A stretch of DNA of 64,000 nucleotides, taken from contig OY282456.1 in assembly GCA_958296225.1 (NCBI GenBank), positions 3,100,001-3,164,000 on the forward strand, written 5' to 3'. Position numbers and translations under genes: made by a program. The notes below the pieces were generated by a model that worked only from the letters and a program-made list of their open reading frames with translations, made no database searches and was not told where the DNA came from. Origin of the DNA: an uncultured Dehalococcoidia bacterium. GTDB lineage: Bacteria > Chloroflexota > Dehalococcoidia > Lucifugimonadales > UBA3495. Of the stretch, positions 54,843-63,027 are shown piece by piece (positions within the stretch are counted from its first letter, which is position 1; each line of letters opens with the position of its first letter).

Positions 54843-56172
54843 TATTCTCTCCCTGACTATTTACAACTTCTTGCACCGTCATCTCGATGTCCGCCCTGTC
54901 TAGCGCGTAGTCATCCGGCGAGAGCCGTTCCAGCTTGCTCCGGAGCTGCAAGGCGGTTTTCGACTTGCCTTTGCCATCGTCAACCAGCCGCATATATTCG
55001 TCAAGAGCCACTGCAAACTCATTCTTTGGCGGGCGTTCGTCAACTCCCATGACTGCCGTCAGCACGTCACCAGCCGGGGCGCCGTAGGTATGCCCACCGG
55101 CGCCAGCAGCGGCGATGCCATCGCCCTTCCGGTAAAGTTCCACGATATGCTCCGGGTGAACCGTCGTCAGCACCTGCGGGCTGTGGGTAGATACTATAAA
55201 CTGTGCATTAGGAAAAGTCCGCATCAAGTCAGGCAATACCCGCTGCTGCCAGGACGGATGCAGGTGGAGGTCAACCTCGTCAATCAGCACGATGGCCTCG
55301 GATTGCAGCGGGTCGTCCTTATGGGGGTTGCCCTGCGCCATCCTGCGGGCTATGTCGGCGGCCAGCGCCAGCATAATGCGGTAGCCGCCGCTCAGCTGGC
55401 TAATCGCAAGTTCCGTATCCCCCTCACCGTCCGGCCTCTTTACGGACACCACAAACTCGGTTGGGTTGCGCGTAGTGCGCGGTTGGGATACGCCGGGAAT
55501 CATAGACTCAATGGCACAACGCACTGCGCTTAGCTCATTCAACTGATAGTCAAAGTCTCGCAAGTCCCTTTTTTTTCGCAGTTCCTCACCTTCTTTGGCA
55601 TCAAACCAGTTGAAAAAATCCCGAAAGTTGGAACGAGCGGACAATGCGCCTTCCAAAGCATCGTAGCGCGTAAACTCCCGCCGGCTGCCCTGCCGTCGCT
55701 GTGGAACATCCAGCACTGCCCGGTCGGTATCGTAGAAAGCAACAATCGGCAGGTCAATTGGCGGCTTGCTTTCCATGTCCGCGTCGACAATTTCGGCCAG
55801 CACTTCCCGCAAATTGCGAAGTCCCACCGGATCCTCGTGAGAATCACGGACAACGGCAGTTCCGGTATGGCTGGTCACGTCCGGCTTTCGTGGTACGCCA
55901 AAATTTCTACGGCGCTGCCATACCAACCCGTCGGTCGTTATCAGCTGAATCAGGTGCGGCTGTAGTCCTCGCCGGTCGGTTTTGAGAAAGGCGATACTGC
56001 GTACCTCGGGCAACAGGCGCAGGATGCGGCCCAAGCCCACGGCTATCGCATTCAGTACGCTGGTTTTGCCGTGCCCATTTTCCCCGTGCAGCACCGTCAG
56101 TTGGGGATGCAACCGCAGCGTAAGTTGCTCAATGGCGCGGTAATTCTCGATTGTCACTTGGTCCAGTTTCAT
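54829..56172 (-). CDS. AAA/SMC-like ATPase, PtuA-like
   Basis: A 447-residue ATPase of the ABC/SMC-like AAA_21 kind. It opens VTIENYRAIEQLTLRLHPQ, has Walker A GENGHGKTS at 30-38, the ABC signature LSGG at 260-263, Walker B VLIDEVDLHLHPSW near 295 and the switch His in STHSP at 328-332. The N-terminal pattern matches ATPases of anti-phage systems (Septu PtuA, retron-associated, Gabija-like). The ATG at 56172 (MKLDQVTIENY) is used; the upstream frame extension is unlikely. The gene is the first of the two-gene unit and divergent from the truncated por fragment at 56272. Defence role is inferred from gene pairing. Confidence 0.85.
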   Translation of the reverse strand: MKLDQVTIENYRAIEQLTLRLHPQLTVLHGENGHGKTSVLNAIAVGLGRILRLLPEVRSIAFLKTDRRGLQPHLIQLITTDGLVWQRRRNFGVPRKPDVTSHTGTAVVRDSHEDPVGLRNLREVLAEIVDADMESKPPIDLPIVAFYDTDRAVLDVPQRRQGSRREFTRYDALEGALSARSNFRDFFNWFDAKEGEELRKKRDLRDFDYQLNELSAVRCAIESMIPGVSQPRTTRNPTEFVVSVKRPDGEGDTELAISQLSGGYRIMLALAADIARRMAQGNPHKDDPLQSEAIVLIDEVDLHLHPSWQQRVLPDLMRTFPNAQFIVSTHSPQVLTTVHPEHIVELYRKGDGIAAAGAGGHTYGAPAGDVLTAVMGVDERPPKNEFAVALDEYMRLVDDGKGKSKTALQLRSKLERLSPDDYALDRADIEMTVQEVVNSQGENSEAH

Positions 56173-56271
56173 AGTGACCACGCCCGATAGAGCCAACGCC
56201 CGGCAGTGCCGACTTTTGCGCCATTGCGCCATAATCTCAGCACACTATACCACATCCATACTCCCCGCCGT

Positions 56272-56509
56272 TTCCGTGCTATAATGCTGCAACTATTTTG
56301 AGGAGGGCTCCCGGTGAGCGCAATGGAGGTGGTGTACCGAGGCATTTTTCAGAAAACGCTGGCCCGGAACATCGTCCGCAGCATCGTATTCGCCGCCCGC
56401 AAAGAGGGCAAAATCGGCGCCGCTTTTGGCCGCTATGGCGATTCGCCGGAACGCAACGGCATTCCCGCCAAGCAGTTCGCCATCGTATCCGACAGTCCTG
56501 AAGAACTGG
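56272..56509 (+). repeat. Direct repeat, left copy: por promoter and gene 5' end
   Basis: 238 bases matching 57643-57886 at about 93 percent, counted by eye, apart from a six-base insertion in the right copy. It covers the TGCTATAAT promoter, the GAGGAGGG ribosome-binding site and the first roughly 65 codons. The match ends abruptly inside the gene. The two copies bracket about 1.1 kb. Confidence 0.9.
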
Positions 56510-56634
56510 TTGAGCCTGGCAATAGCGACTTTCTGGAATTGATGAAGGAGCCCTGGCGTCTGCAGGGCAACGCCGGCCAGGGCCTTATGACTCCCGATAT
56601 GGTCGCGGGCGCTTCCAGGTCGCCGGGCAACTAG
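56314..56634 (+). pseudogene. Truncated 5' copy of the 2-oxoacid:ferredoxin oxidoreductase gamma/delta gene
   Basis: The GTG start at 56314 and about 65 codons (MEVVYRGIFQKTLARN, AARKEGKIGAAFGRYGDSPE, FAIVSDSPEEL) copy the start of the intact gene at 57685. Past residue 66 the frame runs into unrelated sequence (VEPGNSDFLELMKEPWRLQG) and stops at 56634. The FeS clusters and all of the delta part are missing, so it cannot work as an oxidoreductase subunit. A good promoter and ribosome-binding site remain, so a 106-residue fragment may still be expressed. It probably marks an insertion or rearrangement boundary. Confidence 0.85.
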
Positions 56635-56711
56635 TCAACCGCCTGCTGGTGATAGCCGGCCATCCGTGGGAAAGGCGTCTGGCTGGCGAAAAGGCAACGG
56701 AGGTAACGGGA

Positions 56712-57620
56712 ATGAACCTGCAACCCATTAGTTACGACGAGCTAAACCCCAGGCAGAAAGAAAATTATAATTTCCAAAAATCCGCCGCTATTCTTGCCGA
56801 TTACGGCTTCAACTGCATCAAGCTGGCTGATGACTGGCAGGGCGCGGATTTTCTGGCAGACCACATTGACGGGACGCAAACACTCAGAGTTCAGCTCAAA
56901 GGCCGCGTAACTATTGATAAGAAGTACATAGGCCAAGACTTGTACATGAACTTCAAGGTCGCTGGAACATGGTATCTGGTTCCCCACGACGAGTTGATTG
57001 ACATAATCGGACAGGCCACGAACTGGTTGAACACGCAATCCTGGCAACAAGAGCACGGTGCGTATTCCAGCAACAACCCATCACTGACGTTACTGGAAAA
57101 ATTGCGTCCCTTCGCCCTCGACACCATACCCGAACCGGGGATTGTCCAACCCCAAGCGACTGCTGAGCTACCGCTCAGTTCGGTAGATACTGGAATCAAT
57201 GTGACCGAAGGCTCCCATTCCGAGGCAGGAAATCCCCAAAGGGGGCGAGCTAACAACATCAAGCAAGCTGCCGTTGCCCTTGCCCAAGCCGGTTACGATT
57301 GCACCCCGCCATCGCGTAAACTGACGGATGTTGACATTCTGGCGCAACACAAGGGCGGAACCGGGGCTATCAAGGTCCGATGTCCGGGCCGGGCTGCCAT
57401 CTATAAAGGATGCCTTGGCCAGAGCATCTATTTAAGTTTTCAAGACCAGAACGGAGTTTGGTATTTGATTCCCCACGATGAACTGGTTAGCATAGCCGGA
57501 GAAACCACGCCCTGGCTGGACTCACATCCTTGGCGTGTGGACGGCTGGTACAGCTCTGCTAAACCTTCAGCCAGAATGCGGGACGGGCTGCGCCCCTTTG
57601 CCCTGAACGCCGGCCCTTGA
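56712..57620 (+). CDS. Two-domain nuclease-fold protein, cargo between the por repeats
   Basis: A 302-residue protein built from two copies of one domain (about 10-137 and 178-298). Both have the order helix, D-[ILF]-LA, V-[QR], VWYL-[IV]-PHDEL (near 88 and 250), SHPW or TQSW and LRPFAL. Domain 1 carries GADFLAD with Asp46 and VQLKGR with Gln61-Leu-Lys63, a D...Q-x-K nuclease-fold core. Domain 2 keeps Asp208, but the Q-L-K site reads R-C-P, so it is probably inactive. The ATG at 56712 has GGAGGT seven bases upstream. It lies between the truncated and intact por 5' ends and near the ATPase/HNH pair, which suggests defence or mobile cargo. Family name not recognised. Confidence 0.65.
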   Translation: MNLQPISYDELNPRQKENYNFQKSAAILADYGFNCIKLADDWQGADFLADHIDGTQTLRVQLKGRVTIDKKYIGQDLYMNFKVAGTWYLVPHDELIDIIGQATNWLNTQSWQQEHGAYSSNNPSLTLLEKLRPFALDTIPEPGIVQPQATAELPLSSVDTGINVTEGSHSEAGNPQRGRANNIKQAAVALAQAGYDCTPPSRKLTDVDILAQHKGGTGAIKVRCPGRAAIYKGCLGQSIYLSFQDQNGVWYLIPHDELVSIAGETTPWLDSHPWRVDGWYSSAKPSARMRDGLRPFALNAGP

Positions 57621-57642
57621 CCCGTCCCGGTATCCGCCCCCG

Positions 57643-57886
57643 TTCCGTGCTATAATGCCGCAACTATTTTGAGGAGGGCTCCCGATGAGCACAGTGGCAG
57701 TGGAGGTGGTGTACCGCGGCATTTTCCAGAAAACGCTGGCCCGGAACATCGTCCGCAGCATCGTATTTGCCGCCCGCAAAGAGGGCAAAATCGGCACCGC
57801 ATTTGGCCGCTATGGCGACTCCCCCGAACGCAACGGCATACCCGCCAAGCAGTTCGCCATCGTCTCCGACAGTCCTGAAGAGCTGG
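57643..57886 (+). repeat. Direct repeat, right copy, attached to the intact por operon
   Basis: The intact counterpart of 56272-56509. Point differences are spread along its length, so the copies are not the product of a very recent duplication or assembly error. Confidence 0.9.
57649..57678 (+). promoter_or_regulatory. Extended -10 promoter and ribosome-binding site of the por operon
   Basis: TGC precedes a perfect TATAAT (57651-57656), giving an extended -10 (TGnTATAAT) that can work without a -35 box; TTGACC at 57617 is too far away. GAGGAGGG at 57671-57678 lies six bases from the ATG at 57685. The same elements occur in the left repeat near 56280-56307. Confidence 0.65.
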
Positions 57887-58857
57887 AGGAAAATCTGGCG
57901 GTGTACGAAGCCCGCGAGGTGGATGTTACCATCAACGTTGACGATACCATGTGCAAGGGCGTTGAGTCCTGGGCCTGGTACGGCTTGCAGCCCATCAACG
58001 CCCTCACCAAAGACGGCGGCACCCTCATCGTCACCTCCCGCCAGGAAGCCGACGCGCTGATTGAGGACATCCACCAGAAGGATACCGCTTACAACCTCGC
58101 CATCGTGCCGGCCTCTACCAGCTTCTCCGGGCTGTGGGTCTATAAGGACGACCACACCGACGTGCGCATCCTCGGCGCCCTGGCGAGGGCCTGCCCGGAA
58201 CTGGTCGGCATTGACGCAATGGTTGCCGCCATCGAAGACCAGGGCTGGGGCGGTTTGAAGCAAACCTCCGCCCGCAACGCCTTTGAGCGCACCACCTTCC
58301 GCCCGGTGGAACCCGGCGAAGGCAGCGACGATACCCCCTTCAGTTTCGACCTTCCCGGCTGGCAGTCAATGGAAGAGGGCCTGGTGATCAAAGGCATTGA
58401 GGAAGGCGGCGGTTTCCGTGGCGGCAACGAAGGCTACCAGCCCATCCGCAATTCCGTCTTCAAGAAGTTCAGCACCCGCTCGATGCGCCCGGTCATCAAC
58501 TTTGACACCTGCATCAAGTGTACCCTGTGCTGGCTGCAGTGCCCCGACACCTGCTTTGACGTTACGCCCGAGGGTCTGTACGACGCCAATATGGACGCCT
58601 GCTGCGGCTGCGCCGTCTGCGAGGCGGTTTGTCCGGTGCCGGATTGCGTCGTTATGGTCAACGAGGCCGAGTTCAACGACAACAACAGCCAGTACGAACA
58701 CTGGACGCAGGACAAGGACGGCTATCACCAGTGGATGACCGAGCTCATCCAGGTGCAACGGGCCAGCGACGCCGACGCCGAGCGCAGCCACGGCTACCAC
58801 AGCCCCGGCAAGTATGAAGCCGAGTCCGAAGTTGCCCTCACCGGAGACGATGACTAA
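57685..58857 (+). CDS. porG: 2-oxoacid:ferredoxin oxidoreductase, fused gamma-delta subunit
   Basis: A 390-residue fusion. The gamma part (about 5-190) has VEVVYRGIFQKTLARNIVRS and INVDDTMCKGVES. The delta part (about 225-390) has a ferredoxin-like domain with two [4Fe-4S] motifs, CIKCTLCWLQCP near 275 and CCGCAVCEAVC near 308. The complex oxidatively decarboxylates pyruvate or a related 2-oxoacid to the acyl-CoA and reduces ferredoxin. Gamma probably helps bind CoA, and delta passes electrons. The stop overlaps the ATG of the alpha gene (TAATG). The first 65 codons are duplicated upstream at 56314. Substrate among pyruvate, 2-oxoglutarate and branched-chain oxoacids cannot be fixed from sequence. 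Confidence 0.9.
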   Translation: MSTVAVEVVYRGIFQKTLARNIVRSIVFAARKEGKIGTAFGRYGDSPERNGIPAKQFAIVSDSPEELEENLAVYEAREVDVTINVDDTMCKGVESWAWYGLQPINALTKDGGTLIVTSRQEADALIEDIHQKDTAYNLAIVPASTSFSGLWVYKDDHTDVRILGALARACPELVGIDAMVAAIEDQGWGGLKQTSARNAFERTTFRPVEPGEGSDDTPFSFDLPGWQSMEEGLVIKGIEEGGGFRGGNEGYQPIRNSVFKKFSTRSMRPVINFDTCIKCTLCWLQCPDTCFDVTPEGLYDANMDACCGCAVCEAVCPVPDCVVMVNEAEFNDNNSQYEHWTQDKDGYHQWMTELIQVQRASDADAERSHGYHSPGKYEAESEVALTGDDD

Positions 58858-60086
58858 TGGCCACCCAAACCCTTCCCCAAACCGAGCGCCCGCAAGAGCG
58901 CGAAGAACTGATCAGCGGCAGTGAAGCCATCGCCATCGCCTGCTCTCTCGCCGACGTTGACGTAATCACCGCCTACCCCATCCGGCCCTACGACACGGTG
59001 ATGCAGTACGTGTCCAAGCTGAAGGCCGACGGCGCGTTTGACTGCGATTTCATCGTGGCCGAAAGCGAACACTCCCAGTTTGAAATCGTCAAGCACGCCT
59101 CGGCCGTCGGCGCGCGCACCTTCTGCGGCTCCAGCGGCGTGGGCTGGTTCTACGCCTTTGAGGCCATTACCGTAACCGCCGGCCTGCGCCTGCCGGTGGT
59201 GGCAATGGTGGGCAACCGCGCGCTGGACGACCCCGGCGCCTTCGGCGTGGAGCACAACGACGCTATGGCCGTCCGCGACCTGGGCTGGATGCTCTACTGG
59301 GTCGGCACGGCGCAAGAGGCGCTGGACACGGCCCTGCTGGCCTGGCGCGTGGCCGAGGACCCGCGGGTGTTCCTGCCCATGGCTATTTCCTGCGACGGCT
59401 CCTTCCTGACCCACTCGCAAGCCATCGTCAACGTTCCCACCCAGGAGCAGGTCAACCAGTACCTGCCCACCTACGACCGGGGCCGCCTCCTGCTGCACCC
59501 GGACAACCCCATCACGGTGGCCCCGCAGGTCAACGAAGACTGGCTGATGGAAATACGCCGCCAGACCGACGACGCCATGCGCCGCACGCCCGCCGTCATC
59601 AAGGAAGCCTACGCCGAGTTCAAGCAGCTCTTTGGCCGGGGCGACGACAGCCCCTTCATTGAGGAATATATGACCGAGGACGCCGACATCGTCCTCGTCG
59701 GTATGGGAACGCTGGCGATGCCTGTCCGCGTCGCCGTCCGCCGGATGCGCGAGCAGGGCGTGAAAGTCGGTTTCCTGCGCGTCAAGTTCTTCCGCCCCTT
59801 TGCCACCGACGAAGTGCGGGCGGCATTGAACCATTGTAAGGCCGTGGGCGTTATTGACCGGGATTATTCCTACGGTTCGCCCTCTTACGGCGGCGTGCTG
59901 TTCAACGAAGTCCGCTCCGCCCTGTACACGCTGGACAACCGCCCGTTGGCGCAAAGTTTCATCGCCGGCCTGGGCGGCCGCGAAATTCTGGTGCGGGACG
60001 TGGTGGAAATGACCGATATGGTGCAGGCGTCCATTGACGCCGGCACGGTGCAACAAGAAAACACCTGGATTGGCGTCCGGGATTAG
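58857..60086 (+). CDS. porA: 2-oxoacid:ferredoxin oxidoreductase, alpha subunit
   Basis: A 409-residue alpha subunit. It has the domain I pattern with ISGSEAIAIACSLADVDVI and AYPIRPYDTVMQYVSKL near 40-55 (in the oxoacid-binding region the usual 'YPITP' appears as YPIRP), FIVAESEHSQFEIVKHASA near 75 and FCGSSGVGWFYAFEA. Domain II follows about 250, with VLVGMGTLAMPVRVAVRRM and GVKVGFLRVKFFRPF. AlphaII-type regions bind CoA and the substrate carboxylate. Translation is coupled to the gamma-delta gene by stop-start overlap. The beta gene follows after 12 bases with AGGAGAG before its ATG. Confidence 0.92.
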   Translation: MATQTLPQTERPQEREELISGSEAIAIACSLADVDVITAYPIRPYDTVMQYVSKLKADGAFDCDFIVAESEHSQFEIVKHASAVGARTFCGSSGVGWFYAFEAITVTAGLRLPVVAMVGNRALDDPGAFGVEHNDAMAVRDLGWMLYWVGTAQEALDTALLAWRVAEDPRVFLPMAISCDGSFLTHSQAIVNVPTQEQVNQYLPTYDRGRLLLHPDNPITVAPQVNEDWLMEIRRQTDDAMRRTPAVIKEAYAEFKQLFGRGDDSPFIEEYMTEDADIVLVGMGTLAMPVRVAVRRMREQGVKVGFLRVKFFRPFATDEVRAALNHCKAVGVIDRDYSYGSPSYGGVLFNEVRSALYTLDNRPLAQSFIAGLGGREILVRDVVEMTDMVQASIDAGTVQQENTWIGVRD

Positions 60087-60098
60087 AGGAGAGCCGCT

Positions 60099-61118
60099 AT
60101 GACTACGATGACCCAAGCTCCGCCCCAGCCCGTGCAAGACCTGCCGCAAGTCCGGGGCGTCAAACAAATTCCGGTGTTTGAAGGCTTCACCTCCGGGCAC
60201 CGCACCTGCCAGGGCTGCGAGTCCGCGCTGGTGATGCGCCTGATGATTAAGGCCGCCGGCCCCCGCACCATCGTGGTGGGCAGCACCGGCTGTATGTACG
60301 TCGCCAACACCACCTATTACAGCACCCCCTGGGTCGTGCCGTGGATGCACACCCAGTTGGGTTCCAGCGGTTCCGCCGCCACCGGCACCGCCGCCGGCCT
60401 GGCCTCCCTGATGCGGAAGGGCAAGATGCAGGAAGAACCCATCAACGTCATCGCCTTCTGCGGCGACGGCGGCGGTGTGGATATGGGCCTGTCCGCCATC
60501 TCGGCAGCCCTGCAACATGATGAGTACAACCTGCTCATCCTTTGCTACGACAACGAGTCCTACGCCAACACTGACATCCAGGTATCCGGTTCCAGTCCGT
60601 GGGGCGCCAACTCCACCTTCTCCCCGCCGGGCAAGGTGCATCGCATTATGAACCGGCGCTGGAAGAAGAACACCGTGCCCATGCTGGCCGCCGGCCATCC
60701 CGATGTCCGTTACGTCGCCACGGCCTGCGGTTCCTACGGCCCCGATTTCACCAACAAGATCCGGCGCGCCCTCACCATCGGCGGCCCCACTTTCATCCAC
60801 AGCATCGACCCCTGCCCCAAGGGTTGGGACTATGACCCCAAGTATTCCCACGAATTGGGAATGCTGGCCGTGGAGACCGGCATCTGGGTGCAGTATGAAA
60901 TTGCGGACGGCGATCTGATTCTCAACGGCCCGTCCCGGGCCATCGCCCGGGGCATCCGCCGCCGCAAGCCGGTAACGGAATACCTGCAACGCCAGGGCCG
61001 CTTTGCCCACCTCACCGAGGAGGACCTGAAGTTCTTCCAGGAAAAGATTGACGAGTCCTGGGAAAAGTGGTGGATTCCCGGTATAGTCCCCTTCGGCCCC
61101 CACGACGAAGGCGCGTAA
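60099..61118 (+). CDS. porB: 2-oxoacid:ferredoxin oxidoreductase, beta subunit
   Basis: A 339-residue beta subunit that holds thiamine diphosphate and a [4Fe-4S] cluster. HRTCQGCESALVMR (Cys-x2-Cys near 36-39) gives two cluster ligands, and IAFCGDGGGVDMGLSAIS near 125 is the ThDP GDG motif, followed by LLILCYDNESYANTDIQ. A third Cys in GSTGCMYVANT near 66 and a fourth in VATACGSYG near 207 complete the expected ligand set. It is the last gene of the operon; a GCAGGGGCGGGT palindrome 25 bases downstream is a likely end signal. Confidence 0.93.
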   Translation: MTTMTQAPPQPVQDLPQVRGVKQIPVFEGFTSGHRTCQGCESALVMRLMIKAAGPRTIVVGSTGCMYVANTTYYSTPWVVPWMHTQLGSSGSAATGTAAGLASLMRKGKMQEEPINVIAFCGDGGGVDMGLSAISAALQHDEYNLLILCYDNESYANTDIQVSGSSPWGANSTFSPPGKVHRIMNRRWKKNTVPMLAAGHPDVRYVATACGSYGPDFTNKIRRALTIGGPTFIHSIDPCPKGWDYDPKYSHELGMLAVETGIWVQYEIADGDLILNGPSRAIARGIRRRKPVTEYLQRQGRFAHLTEEDLKFFQEKIDESWEKWWIPGIVPFGPHDEGA

Positions 61119-61143
61119 CCCGGACGAGCCACGCAAAGCCATC

Positions 61144-61172
61144 GCAGGGGCGGGTTTAATACCCGCCCCTGC
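61144..61172. terminator. GCAGGGGCGGGT/ACCCGCCCCTGC palindrome after porB
   Basis: Twelve-base perfect arms around TTAAT, 25 bases past porB, followed by CGCTTTAATC. It is of the same type as 2626 and 25285. It probably ends the por transcript. Confidence 0.55.
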
Positions 61173-61273
61173 CGCTTTAATCAAATATGCCATACAAATA
61201 TTTGCCAAACAAGTTGACCCCACGTATTGCTGTGTTACACTTGCTAGCCAACTGATACCTGCGAGGTTAAAGA

Positions 61274-61774
61274 ATGGTAAAGGTCGCCCTAACAGTTGAA
61301 GGCGAAGCCGATGAAGTAATCGCGGCGATTCGACAACTTGCGGTTGGCGATGCGGTGTCCCCGGCCCCCGTTGTGGAAATTGCCGACGATGCAGTAGAGA
61401 CGCAGCCCGCTGAAGCAGCAGTTCTTCCGCCAGCGCCAGCGCCAGCGCCGGCCCCGCCGCCGGTGCCGGAAGGGAGATGGACCATCGACCACGTCCGCAC
61501 TTTCTGGGGTTTCCTGGCCGACGACGCGCGGGAAATCTACCAGAGAGTCGCCCAAAGCCCCGGTTACGTGTTGTCCCGGCAGGCGTTGCTGGACGAAATG
61601 CAGCTGACCGTGCGTCAGCTTTCCGGCCGGCTCTCGTCCCAGGGCCACGCCGTGCGGCGCATCCGCCGGTTCCACAACGTAGCCTTACCGCATCCGATGT
61701 CCTTTGACTCCCAAACTGACGAATACAAGATGCAGCCCGACGTTGCCGATGCTATCGTCAGGTTGAACCTGTGA
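61274..61774 (+). CDS. Unknown protein with Pro/Ala linker and helical C-terminal domain
   Basis: A 166-residue protein not recognised. Residues 1-25 form a short beta/alpha start (KVALTVEGEADEVIAAIRQL), 38-65 are an acidic then Pro/Ala-rich linker (APAPAPAPPPVPEG), and 68-166 form a helical domain with FWGFLADDAREIYQRVAQSP and LSRQALLDEMQLTVRQLSGR, which has the look of a winged helix or other DNA-binding domain (inference from helix pattern). GAGG lies nine bases upstream of the ATG. It has its own space upstream and is 62 bases before the 2-hydroxyacid oxidase gene, which it might regulate. Confidence 0.6.
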   Translation: MVKVALTVEGEADEVIAAIRQLAVGDAVSPAPVVEIADDAVETQPAEAAVLPPAPAPAPAPPPVPEGRWTIDHVRTFWGFLADDAREIYQRVAQSPGYVLSRQALLDEMQLTVRQLSGRLSSQGHAVRRIRRFHNVALPHPMSFDSQTDEYKMQPDVADAIVRLNL

Positions 61775-61836
61775 CGATAACCGGCAACCGTATAGCATCG
61801 CACTGACGGCGCGTGTCGCCGAGAAGGAGGCACTCC

Positions 61837-62958
61837 ATGCGAATGGACCCTATCAACCTGTACGATTACGAAGCCAGAGCCAAGCAGGTACTGCCCCACA
61901 ACAACTGGGAATTTATCGAAGCCGGCTCAATGGACGAATTCACCACGGCCCGCAATCGCTCGGCATTTGAGTCGCTGACCCTGCGCCCCCGGTTTATGCG
62001 CGATACCACCGAGCGCAAAATTGCCACCACCGTGCAGGGGCAGGACATCAGCTTCCCGGTGATGATTTCCCCCGCCGGCGGCCACGGCAACGCTCACCCC
62101 GATGCCGAGTGCGCCACCGCCCGGGGCGCCGGTATGTCCAACACCCTGATGATGTGCAGCACCTCCTCCAATTGCAGCATGGAGGAGATTGCCGCGGCGG
62201 CCACCGGCCCGCTGTGGTTCCAGCTCTACCATCGCGGCTACGATATTACCGAGAACCTGGTTAAGCGCGCCGAGGCCGCCGGATTCCGGGCCATCGTCCT
62301 CACCGTGGATACTCCGGTGCCAAGTCCCAAAGAGCGGGACGTCCGCAACCGCTACGAGCGCCCCGGCGAGCTGGGCAACTTCCGGGAGCAGCAGGACAAC
62401 CTTGCCGCAGTCAGCGGCACCGATGAGTCGCCGCGCTGGGAAATGCCCCAGTCGCCGCCCCTGACCTGGCAAGAGCTGGACTGGCTGCGGAGCCTGACCG
62501 ACCTGCCCCTCGTGCTCAAGGGCGTCCGCGTCGCCGAGGATGCGCGCCTGGCCGTTGACCACGGCGTTAACGGCATCCTCGTCTCCACCCACGGCGGCCG
62601 CCAGCTGGACAGCACTATGTCCAGCATTGAGATGGTGCCCGAAATCGTCGCCGCCGTCGGCGACAATGCGGAAGTGTACGTTGATTCCGGCGTCCGGCGC
62701 GGCAGCGATGTCCTCAAGGCCCTGGCCCTGGGCGCAACTGCGGTAGCAGTGGGCCGCCCGCTCTACTGGGGCCTGGCGGTTAACGGAGCCGAAGGCGTCC
62801 ACCATATGCTGGAACTGCTGCGCGAGGAATTCAACCGCGCCATGGCCTACTGCGGCCAGAACAGTGTGGACGACCTGGAGGAGCGGCTCCTCAACGTGCC
62901 GCGGGAATGGGGGCCTTTCCGCACGGAGAACGACATCGCAGAGCATCTGCCCTTCTAA
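61837..62958 (+). CDS. FMN-dependent alpha-hydroxy acid dehydrogenase/oxidase
   Basis: A 373-residue TIM-barrel flavoprotein of the lactate/glycolate/mandelate oxidase family. It starts with INLYDYEARAKQVLP, has FESLTLRPRFMRD, MISPAGGHGNAHPDAE (usually 'iaP.g...l.h..GE'), LVLKGVRVAEDARLAVDHG with the FMN Lys, and the catalytic ILVSTHGGRQLD with active-site His (SNHGGRQLD is usual), followed by VYVDSGVRRGSDVLKALALG and AVGRPLYWGLAV. It oxidises a small 2-hydroxyacid; the exact acid is unknown. AAGGAGG lies six bases upstream of the ATG at 61837. A strong terminator follows at 62983. Confidence 0.93.
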   Translation: MRMDPINLYDYEARAKQVLPHNNWEFIEAGSMDEFTTARNRSAFESLTLRPRFMRDTTERKIATTVQGQDISFPVMISPAGGHGNAHPDAECATARGAGMSNTLMMCSTSSNCSMEEIAAAATGPLWFQLYHRGYDITENLVKRAEAAGFRAIVLTVDTPVPSPKERDVRNRYERPGELGNFREQQDNLAAVSGTDESPRWEMPQSPPLTWQELDWLRSLTDLPLVLKGVRVAEDARLAVDHGVNGILVSTHGGRQLDSTMSSIEMVPEIVAAVGDNAEVYVDSGVRRGSDVLKALALGATAVAVGRPLYWGLAVNGAEGVHHMLELLREEFNRAMAYCGQNSVDDLEERLLNVPREWGPFRTENDIAEHLPF

Positions 62959-62982
62959 ACCGTCCCACCACTACAGCCACGC

Positions 62983-63012
62983 AAGGGCGACGCACTGCGT
63001 CGCCCTTATTTT
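62983..63012 (+). terminator. Intrinsic terminator between convergent genes
   Basis: An 11-bp perfect stem, AAGGGCGACGC (62983-62993) and GCGTCGCCCTT (62997-63007), with a three-base loop ACT, followed by ATTTTC. It is 25 bases past the hydroxyacid oxidase stop and 21 bases past the alpha/beta hydrolase stop on the other strand, and the stem starts with AA, so it could work both ways. Confidence 0.75.
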
Positions 63013-63027
63013 CGGGGCGCTGTTTGC

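Noticed and set aside
54060..56172. A retron, suggested by the HNH type
   Set aside because: No reverse transcriptase and no ncRNA candidate nearby; a Septu-like two-gene arrangement fits better.
58854..61223. A 789-codon minus-strand frame across porA and porB
   Set aside because: Shadow of two clear genes; spans their junction, which a real gene would not.
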